A stretch of DNA of 64,000 bases. Source: G963667075 sp963667075. GTDB lineage: Bacteria > Pseudomonadota > Alphaproteobacteria > Micavibrionales > Micavibrionaceae. The DNA is taken from contig OY762938.1 in NCBI GenBank assembly GCA_963667075.1, positions 682,001 to 746,000 of the forward strand, read 5' to 3'. The notes beneath the pieces are model-generated. The model had not been told where the DNA came from, searched no databases, and saw only the letters and a program-made list of their open reading frames with translations. Below are positions 43,246 through 52,598 of this stretch, one piece after another (the stretch's first letter is position 1; each line of letters starts with the position of its first letter). The position numbers and the translations under genes are program-made.

Positions 43246-44820
43246 CTATTTTATTTCACTCAGCAAGTGATCAGCCAATCGTAAGGACAAAGCAGAAAGT
43301 GTTAAAAACGGATTGGCAAAACCATAAGTCGGGAACAGGGAAGGCCCTGCAATATAAAGATTGTCCGAGCCATGCACCTTCGCATTGGAATCTGTAACAG
43401 ACGTTTTCGGATCATGGCCCATACGCGTGCTCCCCATAAAATGGGAATGAATCCCGACCAGCGGCCAGTCTTTTTGCTTTTCCAGTCCTGAATACTCAAC
43501 TTCACCGATATTCTGTCCACGCAACACCGTATCTAGTTCGGCAAAGAATTTTAAAACAGATTGTTTGTCTTCATCAGAAAAACGCCAGACAATCTCTGCC
43601 TTGTACGTACCGTCTTCGCTCTTTTCAGATGAGAGTTTAATTCTGTTTTCCCGATCAGGATACTGATCTAAAAAAGCGCGCAGGATAAACTTTTTCGAGC
43701 GTGGCTGGAACTTGGCAATCCGGCCTATAATCTCAAACACGAGTTTACCAAGCCCCGGCAAAAAGCCTTGCACCAGCCGGCTGCGATCGATCAGATCATT
43801 ATTCAGCACTTTTGTTTTCTTCATCGCTTCAAACGCGCGATTCGCCTGATACTCAAGAACAGGTGAAAGCTGAACATAATGATTGGGCACGTTAAGACGT
43901 GCCTGTGCGGCCTCGGACAAGCCGACCCCATAACGAAGGCTCCCTGCGCCCAAGGGACGATCTACAAAAAAGGCATGCGCTGTCGGGACCGCTTTCTTTA
44001 GGATAATGGCTGCCATATCCGCCTTGGGATGTGTTGAGAAATAACGCCCCACCACATCATGATCATTGCCAATCCCGGCTGGCCGTACCTCATTTGAATT
44101 TAACAGCAGCCTTGGCGCCTGAATCCCTCCGGTCGCCACAACAAATATCTTTGCTTTTACAAACACAGAAGAGCCATCGGCCTTTCTTATTTCAGCCGTT
44201 CTGACAGCGGACGCATCTTCTGCCTCCTGCAAACGAATAACCGGCGCATTCAGTAAAACACGCAGACCCGGCAATTCGGCCGCCCGGCTTCTCAAATAAT
44301 CGGACACAATGAACGGTTTTTTACCCCATTGAAACGGTTTAACACTTAAGCTGCCTTTCTCGTCAAATAACGGATCAAGGTCGCTCGGCTTGCGCTCAAT
44401 ATTGTGCCAGGACGCAAAGCCTTCATAGGCCGGCACCCCAATAATATCAGCCGCTTCCTCATAATAGGCGGAGAGCACCTCAGGCGCGAAAGGCCAGCCA
44501 CTCTCAGGAATCCAGTCCCGCTCTTTCAGGTCAATATCTTCAAGCGGGTAAGAACGGCCGGACCACAGGTTAGAGGAACCGCCAAACTGTTTTGACCAGC
44601 CAAACCGCAAATCCGTCACTTTGGAGAACAGGCTCGTCCCCGCTATGGTTTCAGTACTGTAATCAGGAAAATCCGATCCCGCCTCCAAAAGCAAAACATC
44701 CACATTTTTTTCAGCCAGCTTTGCCGCCACAATACCGCCCGCCGGACCAGAACCAATCACGCATACATGCGCTTCAAGATCGTTTATGTCTGGAGACGCT
44801 TCAAGATCCTTGATTTCCAT
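43246..44820 (-). CDS. GMC-family FAD oxidoreductase
   Basis: 524-residue flavoenzyme: HVCVIGSGPAGGIVAAKLAEKNVDVLLLEAGSD, then FGGSSNLWSGR, and the C-terminal GIHSHFMGSTRMGHDP, followed by NLYIAGPSLFPTYGFANPFLTLSAL. These are the glucose-methanol-choline oxidoreductase C-domain marks, with the catalytic His pair in the HxH region. It would oxidise an alcohol, probably a sugar hydroxyl, to a carbonyl. Such enzymes occur in polysaccharide loci, where they make keto-sugars. It follows the epimerase by 30 bases. Substrate unknown. Confidence 0.85.
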   Translation of the reverse strand: MEIKDLEASPDINDLEAHVCVIGSGPAGGIVAAKLAEKNVDVLLLEAGSDFPDYSTETIAGTSLFSKVTDLRFGWSKQFGGSSNLWSGRSYPLEDIDLKERDWIPESGWPFAPEVLSAYYEEAADIIGVPAYEGFASWHNIERKPSDLDPLFDEKGSLSVKPFQWGKKPFIVSDYLRSRAAELPGLRVLLNAPVIRLQEAEDASAVRTAEIRKADGSSVFVKAKIFVVATGGIQAPRLLLNSNEVRPAGIGNDHDVVGRYFSTHPKADMAAIILKKAVPTAHAFFVDRPLGAGSLRYGVGLSEAAQARLNVPNHYVQLSPVLEYQANRAFEAMKKTKVLNNDLIDRSRLVQGFLPGLGKLVFEIIGRIAKFQPRSKKFILRAFLDQYPDRENRIKLSSEKSEDGTYKAEIVWRFSDEDKQSVLKFFAELDTVLRGQNIGEVEYSGLEKQKDWPLVGIHSHFMGSTRMGHDPKTSVTDSNAKVHGSDNLYIAGPSLFPTYGFANPFLTLSALSLRLADHLLSEIK

Positions 44821-44850
44821 TTTTCTAAGTCTTTACCATTTTTTTAAAAG

Positions 44851-45837
44851 CTATGTCTTGTAGTAACTCTTGTACCAATCAATGAATTTGGGAATACCTT
44901 CTTCAATGGTCGTGCTTGGGCGGTAACCCGTCAGTTCTGTTGTTTCGCGCACATCAGCCCAGGTTTCCGCGACATCACCCGCCTGCATGGGCAGCAAGTC
45001 AAGCACAGCCTTTTTCCCCAGCGTTTTCTCAATCACGGCAATATAGCGCATCAGGCTTTCGCTCTTTGTATTGCCAAGATTCAAGACTCTGTGCGGTGCA
45101 GCCTCATCTGTTTTTTGTGGCGGCTTGTCCAGTACGCCCATAACCCCTGCCATGATGTCATCAATATAGGTAAAATCCCGTTTCATCTCTCCCCGGTTAA
45201 ACACGGGCAGTTTTTTGCCTTCCAGAATATTCCTTGTAAAGATATACAAAGCCATATCAGGACGCCCCCACGGCCCATAAACCGTAAAGAAACGAAGCCC
45301 TGTTGCAGGCATACCAAACAAATGGCTGTAGCTATGCGTAATCAGTTCATCGCTTTTCTTGGTCGCCGCATAAAGAGAAACAGGATGATCTACTTTATCC
45401 TCTACCGCGTAAGGCAATTTTTTATTGCCGCCATATACAGACGATGAACTGGCATAGACAAGATGTTTAAAGTCCTTAGTGTGCCGACACAGCTCCAGCA
45501 TATTGAAATGCCCTATAATGTTACTCTCAATATAGGTTTCCGGGTGATCAATCGAATAGCGAACACCGGCCTGTGCGGCAAGATGCACAACTTCTTTAAA
45601 AGGCCCTTTGTCTTCCCAAACAGCCTCCACAGCAGGCTTATCAGCAATATTAACCTTACAAAAAGTAAAATGCTCGAAATTGGACAGCTCTTTTAGACGA
45701 TCTTCTTTTAAGGACACGTCGTAATAGTCGTTCATGTTGTCAACACCGACCACAACCCGTCCTCGCTGAAGCAGATTTAAGGCGGTATGAAATCCAATAA
45801 ACCCGGCAACACCGGTAACTAGAACAGGCTCAGACAT
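44851..45837 (-). CDS. UDP-glucuronate/UDP-glucose epimerase-like SDR
   Basis: 328-residue extended SDR. The NAD-binding loop is VLVTGVAGFIGFHTALNLLQRG with VVGVDNMNDYYDVSLK, which is the signature of UDP-glucuronate 4-epimerase (LspL/Cap1J-like). The catalytic motif is SLYAATKKSDE (Y-x3-K). VYGPWGRPDMALYIFTRNILEG further supports that subgroup. It would make UDP-galacturonate for the locus. First gene of the operon: ATG 45837, with the metalloprotease-like gene 225 bases upstream on the same strand. Confidence 0.88.
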   Translation of the reverse strand: MSEPVLVTGVAGFIGFHTALNLLQRGRVVVGVDNMNDYYDVSLKEDRLKELSNFEHFTFCKVNIADKPAVEAVWEDKGPFKEVVHLAAQAGVRYSIDHPETYIESNIIGHFNMLELCRHTKDFKHLVYASSSSVYGGNKKLPYAVEDKVDHPVSLYAATKKSDELITHSYSHLFGMPATGLRFFTVYGPWGRPDMALYIFTRNILEGKKLPVFNRGEMKRDFTYIDDIMAGVMGVLDKPPQKTDEAAPHRVLNLGNTKSESLMRYIAVIEKTLGKKAVLDLLPMQAGDVAETWADVRETTELTGYRPSTTIEEGIPKFIDWYKSYYKT

Positions 45838-45940
45838 GTTCCCTTTTCTTTCACAGAATACTATTTAAACGTAGAAGCGTTTCGATTTTGTAATTGAATA
45901 TCAAGAACAGGTCAAGAAGGCACAGCGTATTTTATATGAG

Positions 45941-46103
45941 CTACATAACAGCCTCGGCAATAACTGGCTGTCGCTGAACAAGTGTATTCACAACATTAGA
46001 TCGTGGTGCAATATCCTCCGGTGGAATCTTCTGCGCTTGCGCTACAGCCTCTCCATCAAATTCATCCGAACGAAGAAGAGGACCTTTCAAATACGCCTCT
46101 AAA
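45941..46103 (-). other. out-of-frame, coding-like tail beyond the metalloprotease stop
   Basis: In the frame one base ahead of the annotated end (46062), translation reads EAYLKGPLLRSDEFDGEA and onward, including AQKIPPEDIAPRSN and NTLVQRQPVIAEAVM, before TAG at 45941-45943. The residue mix is normal for protein. A TTTT run in the coding strand (46101-46104 on the plus strand as AAAA) is where a single-base length change would join the two frames. Confidence 0.5.
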
Positions 46104-46913
46104 AGCACTCATAAGAGAGGATTTAGACACTTCTGGTGTGCGGTTTTCGTCATGGAATTTATTATCAAAGCAAGATTGGATTGTGCCATTTGCACGGTGA
46201 AAAAAAAGATGTTCCTGAAGTTTTTGAAGTGTTGCTTCATCAAGCCCCCTCTCCTTTAAAACACGAAACCCTTCACTATCTGATTGCCTTTCACTAAGAA
46301 GAGTATCTATTCCTATTTTTTGACCCATTATAGATCCAAGTATTTTATTTACAAACGCATTACTACTTGGACGCATAGAATTATCGTCATGGTCTATTTC
46401 ATGAGCAAGGCTGAATAATCTCCCTTCATATTCCAAATCAGGTGGCAAATTAAAATAATTTTTTTCCTTTATCCAAATAATTGTCGTATCTGCACCTATT
46501 GGAGCGTTAGTAGAGCCAGAATTATTAGCTATATATTTAGCGTTAGATTCTATCAAATCGTCAAATCCATCAGGATCAAATTCACGAATTACATTCTCAA
46601 TGTATTGTTGCTTAACATCTATCTTCTGTTCATCTGTTAAATTATGCCAGTTCACACCATAGCTATCAGCAAATTTTTCAAACTTATCTTCTGTAAAATC
46701 TTCAGGCGTGAGAAGTAAAAGTTTTCTGCCTGTATCAAGGGCACGAGAAAAAACGTCCTCTATATTTCTTTTTGCTTCTTCGAGACCAACGCCATCTCTT
46801 TCAGAAGTATAAAATCTGGCCGTATTATCCGAATAAGAGAACGTAGCACGTTCACCATTTGGAAGGGTTTTAGCCACTTCATGAAGTCTTCCTGTTTTAT
46901 TTTGAACAACCAT
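46062..46913 (-). CDS. zincin-like metalloprotease-type protein, probably frameshifted at C-terminus
   Basis: 283 residues as read. SLAHEIDHDD near residue 188 is an HExxH zinc-peptidase motif (HEIDH), and ERQSDSEGFRVL about 40 residues on could give the third ligand. The layout is like M91/ImmA-type zincins. No signal peptide, so it acts in the cytosol or is exported by another route, as effectors are. An AAGGAG lies seven bases before ATG 46913. The last residues, RGVFERSSSSFG, are replaced by a plausible 50-residue tail in the next frame, so the gene may be frameshifted or a sequencing slip may exist. It is isolated between the fimbrial usher and the glycan operon and more AT-rich than both. 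Not assigned to any known effector. Confidence 0.6.
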   Translation of the reverse strand: MVVQNKTGRLHEVAKTLPNGERATFSYSDNTARFYTSERDGVGLEEAKRNIEDVFSRALDTGRKLLLLTPEDFTEDKFEKFADSYGVNWHNLTDEQKIDVKQQYIENVIREFDPDGFDDLIESNAKYIANNSGSTNAPIGADTTIIWIKEKNYFNLPPDLEYEGRLFSLAHEIDHDDNSMRPSSNAFVNKILGSIMGQKIGIDTLLSERQSDSEGFRVLKERGLDEATLQKLQEHLFFHRANGTIQSCFDNKFHDENRTPEVSKSSLMSAFRGVFERSSSSFG

Positions 46914-46948
46914 GAAAACTCCTTGTAAAACAAAGAAACCAGTTTACA

Positions 46949-46977
46949 TTTTAACATAAAAAGAAATCGGATTGCAA
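46949..46977 (-). promoter_or_regulatory. predicted promoter of the zincin-like gene
   Basis: On the minus strand, TTGCAA (46972-46977) is followed after 17 bases by TTAAAA (46949-46954). The ATTTGCA start resembles the promoters at 5270 and 5883. It lies 36 bases before ATG 46913, within the 80-base gap after the usher stop. Confidence 0.4.
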
Positions 46978-46993
46978 ATTCCGTCAAAAACCC

Positions 46994-49900
46994 TTACATC
47001 TTCACAAGATGACAACCATTCTTGATATTTTCCTCTTTTAACGCCGCACAAAGGTCTTCGCCTTCTTTTTTCGTTCCTACCAAGACCAGGACACGGTGAT
47101 AGGTTTTGTCCTTTATCGTTATCTCTCGGGTCAGCAAAGCTCTGTCTTGCAAAAGTCGGGAATGCTGTGCTTCCAACTTTTTTATTTCTTCCTGCGCATC
47201 CTCTTTATGTGACAACGCAGCCATTTGAACATAGAGAGATTCAGATGGCTGAATCGGTGTCTCTTCAGGTGCCACGACCTCTTCCTCAGAATCACCATAA
47301 GGCGGCAACTGAAAATCTATGTTAAGCATATTGGGATGTTCAGCGTCCAAAACAACATCTTGTGAGATAAGTTTTTCCTCATTACCCCATTGTGGCACAA
47401 TCATAACACTGTAAGATTCAAGCGGTATGGCTGAGAAAATATAATAACCATCATATTCAGAATAGATTATCTGAACCTCTTCCCCCGTTTCAGCAACGAC
47501 AAGTCGTATTTCAACACCCGGCGCCGGCTTTTCTGTGCCGTCTTCCCGCTTTTCAAACGCGTAGACATAGCCGTCAATTTCTCCTAACTCCGTAAAGGCC
47601 AGATCAATCGTTTCCGTTGCCCCACTACGCGGAATGGTATCAATATAATCAACAGACGGTTTGAGGTAGATACTTGGCAGGCTGTTCTTTTCAATTGAAA
47701 AGCGCGTAATAGCCTCATTCAGGCCACGCACAAAGACCGTTCCTGTTTCATCGGTAGCCTCCTCAACAACACCGCGATTTGATCTGAATTTTATGCCTTT
47801 CAGGCCTTTTTCCCCTTCATCATATTGTTTGTTATTATTAGCATCTATATACGCACGCAACCCTACCGCCCCGAGGGAGCCGTCCTCTGCGTTCACAAAA
47901 TTATAAGTGCCCTGATGATCCGCCTGCAGTGCCGTTCTTAACGTTATGCCGGTGGAATAATTATTGTTAGAATCCCCCGCCACATTAAAATCCAGTGATA
48001 CATTATCCATTTTTCGCGTATAGCGTGCATCAAGCCGGGTAAAATTATCAGAAAATGCATGTGTTGCATTCAGCCGGAGCGTTTGATTTTCTCCTATTTT
48101 CCTTAACCCTGACAGACGATAATTATCAAATCTTTGTGCCGATCTTGAGTCCAGATTGTAGCTAAGGTTATTACGAATTCGCCAGTCCCAAAGATCTAAT
48201 GCCGCCGCGAACTCACCATAAAACGCCTCTTGAGACCTGTTATCAGATATGACCTTTTTTAAATCATTCGTCAGATCAACCCCCCATATTCTGGTAGATA
48301 AAGCTGTATCAAAAAGGATCTTATCTTCCTCCTCAAGATAACTTAGTTTTTCCAGTTGCACACTCGTGGAAAAGGCGTCAAATCTTTTATTGATGTTAAA
48401 AACGGTACGGTTCTTAATGCGTTTGTCATCATTATTGAATCCATCAAATGTACTATGTGCCAAACTGAGGTTTGCGCCTTTAAACCGTGTCATCGTTTCA
48501 ATTTCATAGCCACTGCGGCCTTGCGTACCCTGCATGAGCTGTAGTTGGTGCCTGAACCCCAGAAAGCCCGTCATTGCCGAAAGCGTTGCAATCGTTTGCT
48601 GTTCCTTGATTGAACTGTTTTTATCCTTACCATGAAAAAAACTGCCACCAAGCGTCAGATTCTTGTAGAGGCCATGGGAAAATTGCCCGCTGGCCCCAAG
48701 GGCGGAATCGTTGCGTGATTTACTAGCCAAAGGCAGAAAATCTGCGTTGGGCTGACCAAAGGCAAAATCATAATTCGTTTCTCCTTCCCGCAAGATACGA
48801 CTCCCCCGAACGATACGCTGCCGCTCAGTACGCATTTGTCCTTCAGGACCGTACAGTATAATTTCAAAGAGATTAAATCCTCTGATAAGCTCAACATCTT
48901 CGAAAACATAACGCCCATCATCGCCGACCTCTACGAAATCAATAAAATAGCCATTACGGTATAATTCCGCATCCCATCCTATCGGGGCGTCTCCATCCAC
49001 TACGGTGACTTCTGGTGTAAAAACGCTGGAATTTGACAGCACACTATTTGAAGAAACAGAAAGCCCCCGTCCACGACGGCTTGGCAACGCAAGCGGGACA
49101 TCTGGAAAACTTACATCACCAAAAGAGACTGAGCCAGCACATAAAGGACCCAGCAGGTTCTTCGCAGGATCCTGACGGTTAAATGTTAACTGCATGGATT
49201 GTAGTTGATGGCCATTTTCTTTACTCACTGTACTCGATGCCACAAAACGCGCGCCTAAATTTAATAAATCACCATTGGCCTGTACAGCATAGCTGCCGAA
49301 ACCCTTCGTCTCTGCATCCACTTTCTGTACGTTGGAAGACGCTTGTAAAATGATATTGGGCAGGCTGAACGTTTTGTAGGGCACCAGTCTCGCCTTGGAA
49401 TAATCAGGTCTGTTTTCATTTGAACGTTCTGCAAGACGTTGTGCACGCTTGCGGCGATCACGTTCTTCCTCAAAAGGAAGCTGTTCTCTGGATTTGATAA
49501 AAATGCGCATGGTGCTTGTATCAATTGATATATCAAGCCCAAACCATGTCTCCAGATAACTGGCACGAACATAAATGTCTTCATAATGCGCTTCAGCCGC
49601 ATCAGCAGGAAGCTGTGCCTCAGCACCACCAACGCGCAAGCTATTTTGCCCTAAATCCATTTGAAAGCTGTTGCCTTCTTTTAAGAACCAACCCTGCGCA
49701 GTGCCAGCGGCACTATCAACCTCAACAGCATAACTCAATCTGCGACTTAATGCACCAAGAGGCAACAAAGCATCTTTTGCGTTTGTCTGAGATGGTAAAT
49801 AACCAAGAAGCGCACGATCACGAAGATCATCATTAACGTAAAGCTCCAGAATAAGGAGCTCATTTTCAGGACGCTCTACCAAAATTGTAGACGCAAAAAG

Positions 49901-49996
49901 GGGTTTGGCAAAGAGACTGCCAAGCAAACATGAAATACACAAAATTCTCAAACACAGATTTGAGAATTGATGAAATGTACCAATAATCATGGTCAT
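46994..49996 (-). CDS. fimbrial outer-membrane usher with C-terminal SPOR domain
   Basis: About 1000 residues. A signal peptide (LRILCISCLLGSLFAKPLFA) leads to an usher N-domain (LLILELYVNDDLRDRALLGYLP), then a long beta-barrel region with plug-like NGYFIDFVEVGDDGRYVFEDV and FNLFEIILYGPEGQMR. The post-barrel Ig-like part has the TcfC-type AYIDANNNKQYDEGEKGLKG. The last 80 residues are a SPOR domain: SLYVQMAALSHKEDAQEEI, then YHRVLVLVGTKKEGEDLC and GCHLVKM, which binds denuded peptidoglycan. Role: assembly of DUF4402 fimbriae with the adjacent chaperone. ATG 49996 is chosen for the signal peptide; ATG 50032 is in frame but has no ribosome site. Confidence 0.85.
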   Translation of the reverse strand: MTMIIGTFHQFSNLCLRILCISCLLGSLFAKPLFASTILVERPENELLILELYVNDDLRDRALLGYLPSQTNAKDALLPLGALSRRLSYAVEVDSAAGTAQGWFLKEGNSFQMDLGQNSLRVGGAEAQLPADAAEAHYEDIYVRASYLETWFGLDISIDTSTMRIFIKSREQLPFEEERDRRKRAQRLAERSNENRPDYSKARLVPYKTFSLPNIILQASSNVQKVDAETKGFGSYAVQANGDLLNLGARFVASSTVSKENGHQLQSMQLTFNRQDPAKNLLGPLCAGSVSFGDVSFPDVPLALPSRRGRGLSVSSNSVLSNSSVFTPEVTVVDGDAPIGWDAELYRNGYFIDFVEVGDDGRYVFEDVELIRGFNLFEIILYGPEGQMRTERQRIVRGSRILREGETNYDFAFGQPNADFLPLASKSRNDSALGASGQFSHGLYKNLTLGGSFFHGKDKNSSIKEQQTIATLSAMTGFLGFRHQLQLMQGTQGRSGYEIETMTRFKGANLSLAHSTFDGFNNDDKRIKNRTVFNINKRFDAFSTSVQLEKLSYLEEEDKILFDTALSTRIWGVDLTNDLKKVISDNRSQEAFYGEFAAALDLWDWRIRNNLSYNLDSRSAQRFDNYRLSGLRKIGENQTLRLNATHAFSDNFTRLDARYTRKMDNVSLDFNVAGDSNNNYSTGITLRTALQADHQGTYNFVNAEDGSLGAVGLRAYIDANNNKQYDEGEKGLKGIKFRSNRGVVEEATDETGTVFVRGLNEAITRFSIEKNSLPSIYLKPSVDYIDTIPRSGATETIDLAFTELGEIDGYVYAFEKREDGTEKPAPGVEIRLVVAETGEEVQIIYSEYDGYYIFSAIPLESYSVMIVPQWGNEEKLISQDVVLDAEHPNMLNIDFQLPPYGDSEEEVVAPEETPIQPSESLYVQMAALSHKEDAQEEIKKLEAQHSRLLQDRALLTREITIKDKTYHRVLVLVGTKKEGEDLCAALKEENIKNGCHLVKM

Positions 49997-50038
49997 CACG
50001 ATATTTGGCCTCTGGCAGGATACCAAAGGCATAAAAGA

Positions 50039-50863
50039 TTACTCAACCGGAAGGGACAGCTCTTTTACGGGTTCTTCTTGCGATTTGTCCTTGTTAAAGA
50101 GCGCAATCTTCACGGCGCCTCCTTTTTGCAAAGAGGCTTCGCCAGATAAGGTAAGAGGTATGGAATAACGACGGCGATTAATTTCACGATAAACATAAAC
50201 TGTGCGGCGCGGCCCTATTTTGGTCACTGTTCCATCAGGCGCCTGATATTCGATATCCAGCACGATATTGCCCTGTCCGTTACCGCTCCGGTTTAAAATC
50301 ATCGATAATAGAGGCTGTCCCTTTTCGTCATTTGTAATCTTGACCTCTGACATATCAATTTCTGTATTAAGTGCACCCTTTACTATGCTGATCGGTATAG
50401 CGGTTGAAAATGAGACTTGCGCAAGTGCTCTTGCACGCGCCTCTTCATCATCAGAAGGGTTCAGGGCAGCCCTGCGGCCTATATTTTCTAAAAATTTCAA
50501 ATGACAGTGATATTGCCCATCGGGCTTATCTGCCGGGATACGTGCCATCAAACGAATAATTTGCTTTCCGCCGGGTTGCAACTCAAACTGACGTGGCACA
50601 AAACGTACCATTCTCCTTGCTGAATATTCGAATTCCCCCACTCTGGCCGTTACCCCCTCTTCTGTCATAACGACATCCTCTAGAGAAACCGCGTAGCTTT
50701 TCGCAATATTAGCTTGATTCGTTACACGAATTTCAGAAACCGGCACATCATCACTCAAAGAAATACGCTTAGGCGCAAAAAACAAGTCATTGGCATAAAC
50801 AGGATATACAAAAAACAAAACCGCAAGGAAAACGGAAAAAAAGAAAAAACGGGGCATTTTCAT
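50039..50863 (-). CDS. periplasmic fimbrial chaperone
   Basis: 274 residues. Signal peptide MKMPRFFFFSVFLAVLFFVYPVYA, then FFAPKRISLSDDVPVSEIRVTNQANIAKSYAVSLED as the first Ig strand pair of pilus chaperones. The segment FVPRQFELQPGGKQIIRLMAR matches the P-x-x-x-x-L-x-P-x-x-x-Q-x-(V/I)R motif that anchors chaperone strands. The second domain follows residue 170. It would donate a strand to DUF4402 subunits in the periplasm and hand them to the usher. It ends seven bases before the first in-frame usher ATG. No cysteine pair is visible except one in QYHCHLKF. Confidence 0.85.
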   Translation of the reverse strand: MKMPRFFFFSVFLAVLFFVYPVYANDLFFAPKRISLSDDVPVSEIRVTNQANIAKSYAVSLEDVVMTEEGVTARVGEFEYSARRMVRFVPRQFELQPGGKQIIRLMARIPADKPDGQYHCHLKFLENIGRRAALNPSDDEEARARALAQVSFSTAIPISIVKGALNTEIDMSEVKITNDEKGQPLLSMILNRSGNGQGNIVLDIEYQAPDGTVTKIGPRRTVYVYREINRRRYSIPLTLSGEASLQKGGAVKIALFNKDKSQEEPVKELSLPVE

Positions 50864-50948
50864 AGAAACAATCTCTAAATATTCTGAAAAATTTGCAAAA
50901 CACGCAATAGCTTATACCAAAGCCATACACCTTCGGCGTTATAGTAAC

Positions 50949-51506
50949 CTACTGAACCGTAATAGACAATCGAATTGCATTACCGCCGGCATTCGTACTG
51001 TACATACGGTCAGTAGGAAGTGGCGATATGTTATTAATAACGACCTCTCCACCAACAAGAATGTCAGGGTCAGGCAACGCATCCATATCAATGCTGGTCG
51101 TAACAGGATCGGCTGGTAAAATGCCACGGCAGGCTATGCCGTTCCCAAAGCTAACGCCTGTATTAATTGCAATTTCAATATTTTGAATAGTCAAAGAAGG
51201 CGCAACGGCATCCACCAATTGGCCACTGGAAGCACATTTTATATCAATAATACCTGTATCCGGCTCTGTTATTTTTATACTGCCCGCATTGCCATCATCC
51301 CGCGCAGAAAGCCCAGAGCCCGTAGTCTGAACATCACCATTTGTCGCTAACTGAACATTGCCGCTATGAGTATCGGCCAACTCTATTGTTCCAAAGCTAA
51401 TCGCTGTATTTGCGCTAGTAACGACCTGTGCCCGCGCGCTGTGCATAAAGAAACAATATGACAATAAAAAGACAATTGCGATTCGTAAAAATAACTTCCC
51501 ATGCAT
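50949..51506 (-). CDS. DUF4402 fimbrial subunit B
   Basis: 185-residue secreted subunit: signal peptide MHGKLFLRIAIVFLLSYCFFMHSARA, then an all-beta domain of the DUF4402 family. Conserved marks are ISFGTIELADTHSGNVQLATNGDVQ near the N-terminus, two cysteines (DIKCAS and GIACRG) likely in a disulfide, and a C-terminal alternating strand NAIRLSITVQ that can complete a neighbour. It is homologous to the subunit at 51804. It starts 86 bases upstream of the chaperone gene in the same direction. Confidence 0.85.
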   Translation of the reverse strand: MHGKLFLRIAIVFLLSYCFFMHSARAQVVTSANTAISFGTIELADTHSGNVQLATNGDVQTTGSGLSARDDGNAGSIKITEPDTGIIDIKCASSGQLVDAVAPSLTIQNIEIAINTGVSFGNGIACRGILPADPVTTSIDMDALPDPDILVGGEVVINNISPLPTDRMYSTNAGGNAIRLSITVQ

Positions 51507-51603
51507 GACCTTAAAGACCTGCTAAAACATCTGCTACTATTAGATTTGCTGCAAAAGTCAAAAAATTCGCCCTTTTGCTTTTCCATCGCAGCGACGCTGT
51601 ACA

Positions 51604-51639
51604 ATTTTGATTACGCACAGCCTATACCCTAATCAAAAT
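51604..51639. promoter_or_regulatory. 10-bp perfect inverted repeat upstream of subunit B
   Basis: ATTTTGATTA (51604-51613) and TAATCAAAAT (51630-51639) with a 16-base spacer. It is about 100 bases upstream of the subunit B start. It may be an operator or a weak terminator for the preceding subunit gene; no T-run of length is present. Confidence 0.45.
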
Positions 51640-51666
51640 CACTATAATCGTAAATTCAGCAACAAT

Positions 51667-51700
51667 CAAACCTTGATAAAGGGCAAACCTTGATAAAAGG
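51667..51700. repeat. 17-bp tandem direct repeat between fimbrial subunit genes
   Basis: CAAACCTTGATAAAGGG (51667-51683) is repeated as CAAACCTTGATAAAAGG (51684-51700), one mismatch. Each unit contains a CCTT...AAGG inverted pair when read on the minus strand. The 297-base gap between the two subunit genes otherwise holds the inverted repeat above and nothing else I can identify. Confidence 0.5.
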
Positions 51701-51803
51701 CGACCAATCCCACAAAATGTAAAAAGAAAGCACAACGAACAAAAACCGCGGACAACAGAATCATCCGTAGTTCTCATCAAACCAATATATAAAATGTATT
51801 CCC

Positions 51804-52400
51804 CTACTGAACAACAATCCTGAAGGTAATCGGATCACCATTACCCGTTGACGTATCAAGCGTAGCACTGCCCGTCAGTTCATCTGCGTCAAATGACAAC
51901 TCAGCACCAATATTTAAAACGGGATTGTTATTAGCCACAATAGATGTATCAATAGAGACAACACCAGCACCAAGGCCTGAACATGTGTTCGCTGCACCTG
52001 CATATGTTGGCGCAACGGCTGCCGTATCCCATACAATTTCAGAGATATCAACCTCCATAGCACCATCAGAAATCATAGCCGATGCATCACATGATATGTC
52101 GAGCGTCGCAGCAGATTCAGTAATAGAAATCTGCCCTGCCACAGGAGAGCCGGAGGGTGTCAGTCCAGCACCTGAAATCACAGCGCTGTTTCCATCTGGT
52201 CCATACTGAATCACGCCACTGTGTGATGCAGCAAAGTCAATACTGGCAAAATCAATATTTGTCGTTGAAGCAACGGTAAAAGCTGAAGATATAGCCAGCG
52301 TAGCATCTATCTCAACATCGATAGCATTAGCAGGGATGGTAAAAAATCCGACAACGCCGCATACTGCGGCCCCCAGTAATAACTTCTTTATTTTCATCAT
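51804..52400 (-). CDS. DUF4402 fimbrial subunit A
   Basis: 198-residue subunit: signal peptide KIKKLLLGAAVCGVVGFFTIPANA, then IDFASIDFAASHSGVIQYGPDG, ISCDAS and NTCSGLG cysteines, and the C-terminal strand PITFRIVVQ. The pattern equals subunit B, so these are paralogs in one fimbrial system; this first one may be the major shaft subunit. The open frame extends to 52580, but only ATG 52400 (MMKIKK) gives a signal peptide, with AGGAAA upstream. 198 bases separate it from the Hpt gene, so a promoter of its own is likely. Confidence 0.87.
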   Translation of the reverse strand: MMKIKKLLLGAAVCGVVGFFTIPANAIDVEIDATLAISSAFTVASTTNIDFASIDFAASHSGVIQYGPDGNSAVISGAGLTPSGSPVAGQISITESAATLDISCDASAMISDGAMEVDISEIVWDTAAVAPTYAGAANTCSGLGAGVVSIDTSIVANNNPVLNIGAELSFDADELTGSATLDTSTGNGDPITFRIVVQ

Positions 52401-52598
52401 CGTTTTGTTTCCTATACATAATGATTTCTGAAAGCACTTAGATTCTATTAGCGCAAAGAAATTATTACAATACAATGATTTTCTTGTAAAGATTATTGCA
52501 GTAAACTCACACCGTTTTTGCACCATTTTACAATAAGATAGCCCAATTTCATTATTATAGAAATCCCACATTCCTCCCAAAATTAAGAAAGAACGGTA

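Noticed and set aside
45868..45883. AAACG-TAGAAG-CGTTT hairpin before the epimerase gene
   Set aside because: Five base pairs only; too weak for a claim.
51604..51639. Inverted repeat read as insertion element ends
   Set aside because: Only 16 bases between arms; cannot carry an element, so treated as a regulatory candidate.
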